Shown here: positions 5,979-9,743 of the stretch, piece by piece
How positions within the stretch are numbered: position 1 is the first letter of the stretch
How the letters are laid out: each line of letters opens with the position of its first letter
Origin: Verrucomicrobiota bacterium
Lineage (GTDB): Bacteria; Verrucomicrobiota; Kiritimatiellia; Kiritimatiellales; Tichowtungiaceae
DNA: 9,743 nt
Direction: 5' to 3'
NCBI GenBank assembly: GCA_020853375.1
Contig: JADYZA010000003.1
Location: 1-9,743, forward strand
Translations under genes and position numbers: made by a program
The notes under the pieces: model-generated
What the model saw: the letters and a program-made list of their open reading frames with translations, nothing else
Told to the model about the DNA's origin: nothing
Databases searched by the model: none

Positions 5979-6569
5979 ATGATTACTTTCCTCGAAGGCA
6001 TTCTCGAAGAAAAACAGCCCGGACGCGCTGTGGTGAACGTCGGCGGCATCGGCTACGAAGCACTCGTCCCTCTCAGCAGTTTTGACCGCCTGCCGCCGGA
6101 AGGTTCCAAAGTTCGGATTCTGATTTACCACCACATCACCGACGTTTCGCAGGTTCTGTTCGGCTTTGCCACGGATGACGAGCGCCGGATGTTCACACTG
6201 TTGCTCAGCGTCAGCGGTGTCGGCCCGAAAATCGCCGTCGCCGCGCTTTCCGGCCTTTCGGTTCGCGAACTGAAAACCGCGCTGATCGAAAGCGACGTCA
6301 AACGGCTTTCCTCCATTTCCGGTATCGGCAAAAAAACCGCCGAACGCATCATCGTCGAACTGCGCGATAAATTTTCGCCTGGCGAAGCGCTCGAAACGCT
6401 GGCCGGTGCCGATGAACTGCCCGGCGACAGCCGACTGCGCGACGCCGCGCTCGCTCTCATCTCGCTCGGCTATAAACAGGACGACGCCCGCAAAATGGTC
6501 AAGGCGCTCAAACTGGAACCATCGACCTCGGTTGAAACACTTGTCCGCATGGCATTAACGGGGAGATAA
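5979..6569 (+). CDS. ruvA: Holliday junction branch migration complex subunit RuvA
   Basis: 196 residues, usual length for RuvA, which binds four-way DNA junctions as a tetramer and loads the RuvB motor. The OB-fold domain covers about 1-63 (MITFLEGILEEK, VNVGGIGYEALVP, FGF). Two helix-hairpin-helix motifs follow at about 72-91 (LLLSVSGVGPKIAVAAL) and 107-126 (SSISGIGKKTAERIIVEL). After a flexible linker, the C-terminal RuvB-binding domain spans about 152-196 (DAALALISLGYKQDDARKMV). The ATG at 5979 gives the canonical N-terminus. No Shine-Dalgarno sequence is visible. The usual partner ruvB lies 1.8 kb downstream, separated by accessory genes. Confidence 0.98.
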   Translation: MITFLEGILEEKQPGRAVVNVGGIGYEALVPLSSFDRLPPEGSKVRILIYHHITDVSQVLFGFATDDERRMFTLLLSVSGVGPKIAVAALSGLSVRELKTALIESDVKRLSSISGIGKKTAERIIVELRDKFSPGEALETLAGADELPGDSRLRDAALALISLGYKQDDARKMVKALKLEPSTSVETLVRMALTGR

Positions 6570-6580
6570 AATACAGAGAA

Positions 6581-6606
6581 TGGAAAATTCCCAACCATTG
6601 GAAAAT
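6581..6606. repeat. TTCCAATG-type semi-palindrome, copy B
   Basis: Twelve bases after the ruvA stop. The complement of 6588-6603 is TTCCAATGGTTGGGAA, one inserted G different from copy A, and the flank 6581-6589 (TGGAAAATT) adds a second TTCCA half on the same strand. Confidence 0.6.
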
Positions 6607-6631
6607 CAGAGATCAGCTAATTCTAAAATTC

Positions 6632-6659
6632 ATTGGCTGACCCCCTTTTGACCCCCTTT
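6632..6659. repeat. Left arm of inverted repeat ATTGGCTGACCCCC..., with an 11-bp tandem duplication
   Basis: ATTGGCTGACCCCCTTTT (6632-6649) is the reverse complement of 6959-6975 apart from one C. In addition TGACCCCCTTT occurs twice in tandem at 6638-6648 and 6649-6659. Confidence 0.75.
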
Positions 6660-6710
6660 ACTTTTCCTTGATCAAATAATACGAGCGAGACTAAATATAA
6701 GTGGAGAAAG

Positions 6711-6953
6711 ATGACGGACGAATCCTACAAGCCTTCTGATCAAAAATGCGATCATCCGGTTCTGAATTTCGTGCTTTCAGCGTTTATGCTGATTGTAGCC
6801 ATTATTTGGTTTGCCAAAGGTGAAGTTATCTTGCCAAACAAGGGAGTGTTTCTCTGCGGGATGCATGCCCGAGCACTCGCAGTTGTTGTATTCCTTTTTG
6901 CTGTTTGGCCTTGGACGTTACGCCTATGGAATGCACGCACGCGGTGTAAATGA
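6711..6953 (+). CDS. Small two-helix membrane protein, unknown
   Basis: 80 residues with two probable membrane helices at about 17-35 (LNFVLSAFMLIVAIIWFA) and 53-72 (ARALAVVVFLFAVWPW). The short N-terminus and the C-terminus (NARTRCK) are polar. I do not recognise the family. GGAG at 6703-6706, four bases before the ATG, supports the start. Base use is more A+T-rich than ruvA or ruvB. The gene is enclosed by two nested pairs of inverted repeats (6581-6606 with 7003-7039, and 6632-6649 with 6959-6975), which suggests it belongs to a small repeat-bounded cassette. It may be a free-standing hypothetical gene; coding status is moderately supported. Confidence 0.55.
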   Translation: MTDESYKPSDQKCDHPVLNFVLSAFMLIVAIIWFAKGEVILPNKGVFLCGMHARALAVVVFLFAVWPWTLRLWNARTRCK

Positions 6954-6958
6954 AGAAG

Positions 6959-6975
6959 AAAAGGGGTCAGCCAAT
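6959..6975. repeat. Right arm of inverted repeat AAAAGGGGTCAGCCAAT
   Basis: Reverse complement of 6632-6649 except for one C in the homopolymer run. It begins six bases after the stop codon of the small membrane-protein gene. Confidence 0.75.
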
Positions 6976-7002
6976 GACTTTAGATTTTGCCGATTTCTAG
7001 CC

Positions 7003-7039
7003 TTCCAATGCTTGGAACAAAAGTTTCCAAAGGCTGGAA
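7003..7039. repeat. TTCCAATG-type semi-palindrome, copy C (double unit)
   Basis: Two units: TTCCAATGCTTGGAA at 7003-7017 (identical to copy A except one core base), six bases, then TTTCCAAAGGCTGGAA at 7024-7039. It lies about 50 bases upstream of the Bro-N-like gene, so it could also act as an operator or leader hairpin. Confidence 0.65.
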
Positions 7040-7090
7040 CCGGGGCGGGGATCGGGTTGTTTAGCATGTGGATTTGAGCGAACAGGGAAA

Positions 7091-7942
7091 ATGGATATGA
7101 AAACCGAAAGATCACTGGTTGCTTTTGAGAATCAACAAATCCGGCGGGTTTATGATGAGAAGTCGGATATCTGGTTTTTCTCCGTGGTGGATATCATTGC
7201 GGCACTGACTCAGCAGCCGGATTATCAGACGGCGCGAAAGTACTGGAATAAGCTGAGCGAACGGTTGAAAAAGGAAGGCAGTCAGTCGGTGACAAATTGT
7301 CACCGACTGAAATTACCCGCCGCAGATGGGAAGTCGTATCTTACTGATGTGGCTGATCCTGAAACACTTCTGCGGATTATTCAGTCGGTACCCAGCCCTA
7401 AGGCAGAACCGATCAAGCTTTGGCTGGCTAAGGTGGGCTACGAACGAATTCAGGATATGGGCGACCCGGCGCGGTCGCTGGATCGGGCCCGGGAATACTG
7501 GAAGCAGCACGGACGGAGCGAGAAGTGGATTCAGCAGCGGATGACGGGGCAGGAAACCCGCAATAAGCTGACCGATTACTGGAAAGAGCATGAGATCAAA
7601 GGCGAAGAGGAATACGCGCTTCTGACCAATATTATTCATCAGGAATGGAGCGGAGTTTCGGTTAAAAAGCACAAACAGCTAAAGGATCTAAAAACCCAGA
7701 ATCTGCGCGACCATATGAGCGAAGCCGAGCTAATTTTTACCGCACTGGCGGAACTCTCCACCCGCCAGATTGCCGAGAGTGTTGAGGCGACCGGACTGAC
7801 TGAAAATGCTGAGGCGGGCAAAAAGGGCGGGAAGATCGCCAAAAATGCGCGTCTTGCGCTGGAGCAGAAAACCGGCCGGAGCGTGGTGACTGGCGAAAAC
7901 TTTCTGCCGCCGTCTTCTCCCAAACACAAATTGAAGAGTTAA
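7091..7942 (+). CDS. Bro-N domain / phage antirepressor-like protein
   Basis: 283 residues. The N-terminal part (about 12-115) matches the Bro-N type fold found in phage antirepressors and in DinD-like proteins: IRRVYDEKSDIWFFSVVDII, then ARKYWNKLSERLKKEGSQ and SVPSPKAEPIKLWLAKV at 99-115. The middle (about 116-208) is helical and charged, and the C-terminal part holds AELIFTALAELSTRQIAES at 212-230 and KKGGKIAKNARLALEQKTG at 244-262, a tail common to this widespread family. Role is unproven: transcriptional (anti)repression or a damage response are possibilities from the family, not from this sequence. Starts at 7091 and 7097 are both possible behind AGGG at 7083-7086. The gene contains a perfect palindrome at codons 64-73. 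It is followed 48 bases later by the S23-type gene. Confidence 0.85.
   Translation: MDMKTERSLVAFENQQIRRVYDEKSDIWFFSVVDIIAALTQQPDYQTARKYWNKLSERLKKEGSQSVTNCHRLKLPAADGKSYLTDVADPETLLRIIQSVPSPKAEPIKLWLAKVGYERIQDMGDPARSLDRAREYWKQHGRSEKWIQQRMTGQETRNKLTDYWKEHEIKGEEEYALLTNIIHQEWSGVSVKKHKQLKDLKTQNLRDHMSEAELIFTALAELSTRQIAESVEATGLTENAEAGKKGGKIAKNARLALEQKTGRSVVTGENFLPPSSPKHKLKS
7282..7310. repeat. Perfect 14-bp inverted repeat with one-base centre inside the Bro-N-like gene
   Basis: Left arm TCAGTCGGTGACAA at 7282-7295, centre A at 7296, right arm TTGTCACCGACTGA at 7297-7310, with no mismatch. It covers codons 64-73 (S-Q-S-V-T-N-C-H-R-L). In RNA it would form a stem of about 12 bp; in DNA it could be a dimeric protein-binding site. 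Confidence 0.95.
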
Positions 7943-7944
7943 GG

Positions 7945-7986
7945 GGCATAGAGGCAGAGATGCAAAGGCACTGAGGGACAGAGGAG
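7945..7986. repeat. Degenerate GGCAnAGA octamer repeats upstream of the S23-type gene
   Basis: Reads roughly as GGCATAGA, GGCAGAGA, TGCAAAG, GCACTGAG, GGACAGAG, GAG: a decayed 8-bp tandem repeat filling the whole gap between the two genes. Its last unit supplies the AGGAG ribosome-binding site of the S23-type gene. GGCATAGAGGCA (7945-7956) is matched in inverted orientation downstream at 8359-8370. Confidence 0.65.
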
Positions 7987-7990
7987 CAAG

Positions 7991-8353
7991 ATGGGGGAGA
8001 TAAAGACATATCGGGATTTGCTGGTCTGGCAGAAGGCGATGTCCCTTGTGACGGCGGTGTATTGTTGCGCCGGGCAGTTTCCAAAAACAGAAATCTACGG
8101 ATTGGTCTCGCAGATACAGCGTTGTGCGGTCTCTATTCCTAGTAATATTGCGGAAGGTTATGGTCGGCGTTCAACCGGTGATTATCTCCGGTTCCTTCAG
8201 ATTGCCATGGGCTCGGTATTTGAACTGCAAACACAGCTTGAGATTGCGTGCAATCTGGAATATCTAACAAAAGCACTATTTGAAGAACTTTACGGGCAAA
8301 GTCGGGAGGTTGAGCGTATGCTCAGCAGTCTGATTTCGAAACTGAAACCCTAA
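7991..8353 (+). CDS. S23-type four-helix bundle protein
   Basis: 120 residues, full length for the family first noted in 23S rRNA intervening sequences and now known as free-standing genes in many genomes. Diagnostic segments: YRDLLVWQKAM at 7-17, FPKTEIYGLVSQIQRCAVSI at 30-49, PSNIAEGYGRRSTGDYLRFL at 50-69, then two amphipathic helices with ELQTQLEIA at 78-86. The family forms oligomeric four-helix bundles with a basic surface; its cellular role is not settled. The same fold is used by Avd of diversity-generating retroelements, but no reverse transcriptase or template repeat is present here. AGGAG at 7982-7986 precedes the ATG by four bases. Both flanks are built of GGCACAGAG-like repeats in inverted orientation, and ruvB begins 39 bases after its stop. 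Confidence 0.93.
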   Translation: MGEIKTYRDLLVWQKAMSLVTAVYCCAGQFPKTEIYGLVSQIQRCAVSIPSNIAEGYGRRSTGDYLRFLQIAMGSVFELQTQLEIACNLEYLTKALFEELYGQSREVERMLSSLISKLKP

Positions 8354-8370
8354 CTTTGTGCCTCTGTGCC
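8354..8370. repeat. Inverted GGCACAGAGGCA copy downstream of the S23-type gene
   Basis: CTTTGTGCCTCTGTGCC directly abuts the S23-type stop codon. Its complement contains GGCACAGAGGCA, 11 of 12 bases equal to 7945-7956, so the gene sits between inverted copies of the repeat. Confidence 0.7.
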
Positions 8371-8379
8371 GGATCCCTC

Positions 8380-8384
8380 AGGAG
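8380..8384 (+). promoter_or_regulatory. Ribosome-binding site that decides the ruvB start
   Basis: AGGAG eight bases before ATG 8393. It favours this start over the in-frame GTG at 8366, which lies within the repeat and has no Shine-Dalgarno sequence. Confidence 0.8.
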
Positions 8385-8392
8385 CTTTTCTA

Positions 8393-9388
8393 ATGGAACA
8401 TACTGTTACAACGCTGAATCGCCCGGATAAGGATTTCGATATTAAGCTACGCCCGTCGCGGTTCGCCGACTTTACCGGGCAGGACAAAATCAAAGAGCGG
8501 CTTGAACTGTTTGTGCAGGCCGCCAAAGCACGCGGCGACGTGCTCGATCACGCGCTGCTTTCCGGCCCGCCCGGTCTCGGCAAAACCACGCTGGCCTACA
8601 TTATTGCCGAAGCGATGGGCGCCAATATCAAATGCACCTCCGGGCCGGTCATCGACAAGCCCGGCGACCTAGCCGGATTGCTCACCAGTCTGGAGCGCGG
8701 CGACGTTCTTTTCATCGATGAAATTCACCGTATGCAGAAATCGGTCGAAGAATATCTCTACTCCGCGATGGAAGATTTCGTCATCGATATCGTCATCGAC
8801 CAGGGACCGAACGCCCGCTCGGTACGGCTCAACATTCAGCCGTTCACGCTGATCGGCGCGACGACCCGCAGTGGACTGCTTTCGGCGCCGATGCGCTCGC
8901 GCTTCGGTCTGGTCAACCGTCTCGATTATTACGATGCCTCCACGCTTAAAACCATTATTGAGCGCTCGGCCCGCATTCTGAATGTCGATATTGAACCCGG
9001 CGGTGCGCTGGAAATCGCCCGTCGTTCGCGCGGTACGCCGCGCATTGCCAACAACCTGCTGCGGCGCGCCCGCGACTACGCACAGGTTAAAGCCGGCAAC
9101 ATTATCACCGCCGAGGTCGCCGCCAAGGCGCTGGCTCTGCTCGAAATCGACGAGAGCGGTCTCGACGAAATGGATAAGCGGATTCTACAGACGATCATTG
9201 AAAAATTTGCCGGCGGCCCTGTTGGACTGAATTCGCTGGCGGTTTCAGTCGGCGAGGAGGCGGATACGATTGAAGAAGTTTATGAGCCGTACCTGATTCA
9301 GGAAGGTTTTATCAAACGCACACCGCAGGGGCGCGTTGTTATGCCTCGTGGCTTTGATCTCTTTGGCCTCAAGCCAGGCCACTCGTAG
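8393..9388 (+). CDS. ruvB: Holliday junction branch migration helicase RuvB
   Basis: 331 residues from ATG 8393. RuvB is the hexameric AAA+ motor that drives branch migration on RuvA-bound junctions. Visible in order: [19 protein letters not shown] at 19-37; Walker [10 protein letters not shown] at 58-66; [15 protein letters not shown] at 83-97; Walker [10 protein letters not shown] at 106-114; sensor block [20 protein letters not shown] at 152-171 with the arginine finger region; sensor 2 block [20 protein letters not shown] at 212-231; C-terminal winged helix with [19 protein letters not shown] at 296-314. Length is normal and all motifs are intact. It is distant from ruvA because of the intervening island, so its expression may depend on read-through or on a promoter inside the island; I could not identify one with confidence. 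Confidence 0.98.
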   Translation: MEHTVTTLNRPDKDFDIKLRPSRFADFTGQDKIKERLELFVQAAKARGDVLDHALLSGPPGLGKTTLAYIIAEAMGANIKCTSGPVIDKPGDLAGLLTSLERGDVLFIDEIHRMQKSVEEYLYSAMEDFVIDIVIDQGPNARSVRLNIQPFTLIGATTRSGLLSAPMRSRFGLVNRLDYYDASTLKTIIERSARILNVDIEPGGALEIARRSRGTPRIANNLLRRARDYAQVKAGNIITAEVAAKALALLEIDESGLDEMDKRILQTIIEKFAGGPVGLNSLAVSVGEEADTIEEVYEPYLIQEGFIKRTPQGRVVMPRGFDLFGLKPGHS

Positions 9389-9419
9389 ACCGGACTTCTT
9401 TAATCGCCACAAAAAGCAT

Positions 9420-9743
9420 ATGAAAATTATTCCTGAATTCTCAATGGAAGAAGCTGAAGCGATCGGAGATATCTTCGATAAACAAGGCATTTCTTTTGAA
9501 CGGGATGCTTCTCCGGCTTCTGCCAAAAACAAGTACGGACTTTACACATACTTTTTTTGCGTTCCAGATGATCGGTTCGAGGATGCTATACAGATGATTA
9601 AATCCTACTACGGTTTTCTGGATGGGCCGGTGGAAGCGGTTAGTGGAACTTGTCCAGCGTGCGGTGCGACCGTAACCAATGTGTTTGAGTGTCCTGAGTG
9701 CGGCCTTACATTATCGTTTGATCAGCGAGATTTAATGAAAAAC
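9420..9743 (+). CDS. Zinc-ribbon protein with DUF2007-like N-terminus (3' end outside window)
   Basis: ATG at 9420, 31 bases after the ruvB stop, opens 108 codons with no stop before the window ends. Residues 1-66 (MKIIPEFSMEEAEAIGDIFD; KQGISFE; FFCVPDDRFEDAIQMIKSYY) have the alternating pattern of DUF2007-like ferredoxin-fold domains, which appear as possible signal-transducing or sensor modules. Residues 78-94 form a zinc ribbon, CPAC then CPEC nine residues later. Function is unknown. The Shine-Dalgarno sequence is poor. It may be cotranscribed with ruvB. The frame and the paired CxxC motifs make the gene convincing; the family link is by resemblance only. Confidence 0.75.
   Translation, partial: MKIIPEFSMEEAEAIGDIFDKQGISFERDASPASAKNKYGLYTYFFCVPDDRFEDAIQMIKSYYGFLDGPVEAVSGTCPACGATVTNVFECPECGLTLSFDQRDLMKN

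Larger units (their letters stand above)
6570..8392. other. Accessory island separating ruvA from ruvB
   Basis: About 1.8 kb of low-density DNA holding three unrelated small genes (a two-helix membrane protein, a Bro-N-like protein, an S23-type protein) and at least four repeat families, between two genes whose products act as one complex. Spacers are long and repeat-rich, unlike the tight spacing in the left half. I see no transposase, integrase or clear target-site duplication, so insertion is inferred from context only. Confidence 0.5.

Noticed and set aside
4525..5982. 485-codon plus-strand open frame spanning sppA, the LysM gene start and the small basic gene
   Set aside because: It crosses real genes and the terminator at 5863-5899, has no domain sense, and arises from GC-rich codon bias on the opposite strand.
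6811..7077. 88-codon plus-strand open frame overlapping the small membrane-protein gene
   Set aside because: It runs through the inverted repeat and copy C, has poor composition and conflicts with the better supported 6711 start that has GGAG upstream.
7991..8353. Avd accessory protein of a diversity-generating retroelement
   Set aside because: The fold is shared, but no reverse transcriptase, template repeat or variable repeat is visible in the window.
7991..8353. Part of an intervening sequence within a 23S rRNA gene
   Set aside because: The flanks are protein genes and repeats; no rRNA sequence is adjacent.
8366..8392. N-terminal extension of RuvB from GTG 8366
   Set aside because: The extension (MPDPSGAFL) lies in repeat DNA, has no ribosome-binding site and is absent from normal RuvB; ATG 8393 has AGGAG at the right distance.

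Overview
The window is a compact stretch of a bacterial chromosome of moderate to high G+C, made almost entirely of housekeeping genes plus one small accessory island. The recognisable proteins (a YgiQ-type radical SAM protein, class II fructose-bisphosphate aldolase, MutL, a LysM lipoprotein, SppA, RuvA, RuvB) are widespread. A lipoprotein, SppA and peptidoglycan-binding LysM suggest a cell with an ordinary peptidoglycan envelope. The MutL type, the repeat families and the general feel of the proteins remind me of the Verrucomicrobiota/Kiritimatiellota/Lentisphaerota group. That placement is an impression from memory, not something the sequence proves.

Left half (1-5649), all on the minus strand, listed in transcription order: sppA, a LysM lipoprotein gene and mutL form a tight unit, in which the Shine-Dalgarno sequence of the lipoprotein gene overlaps the sppA stop codon. 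The aldolase gene fba follows with its own candidate promoter and a strong intrinsic terminator. Then come a polytopic membrane protein of unknown function and, 27 bases later, the 5' part of a ygiQ-family gene that runs off the left edge.

Middle (5650-5978) is a divergent promoter region that also holds a free-standing 33-codon gene for an extremely basic protein. It has a good sigma-70-like promoter about 11 bases before the ATG, no Shine-Dalgarno sequence and a strong terminator, so it looks like an independent and possibly leaderless transcription unit.

Right half (5979-9743), plus strand: ruvA and ruvB, which act together on Holliday junctions and are often adjacent, are separated here by about 1.8 kb of accessory DNA. 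This island carries a small two-helix membrane protein nested between two pairs of inverted repeats, a Bro-N/antirepressor-like protein whose gene contains a perfect 14+1+14 palindrome, and an S23-type four-helix-bundle protein flanked by inverted degenerate 8-bp repeats. After ruvB comes the start of a zinc-ribbon protein cut by the right edge.

Although the genes are ordinary, the window has several small repeat families: TTCCAATGnTTGGAA palindromes at three loci, GGARNCA-like heptamers that encode part of the MutL linker, TTTCATM heptamers before ruvA, GGCAnAGA octamers around the S23 gene and an inverted GGGGTCAGCCAAT pair. I see no tRNA, rRNA, CRISPR array or transposase gene.
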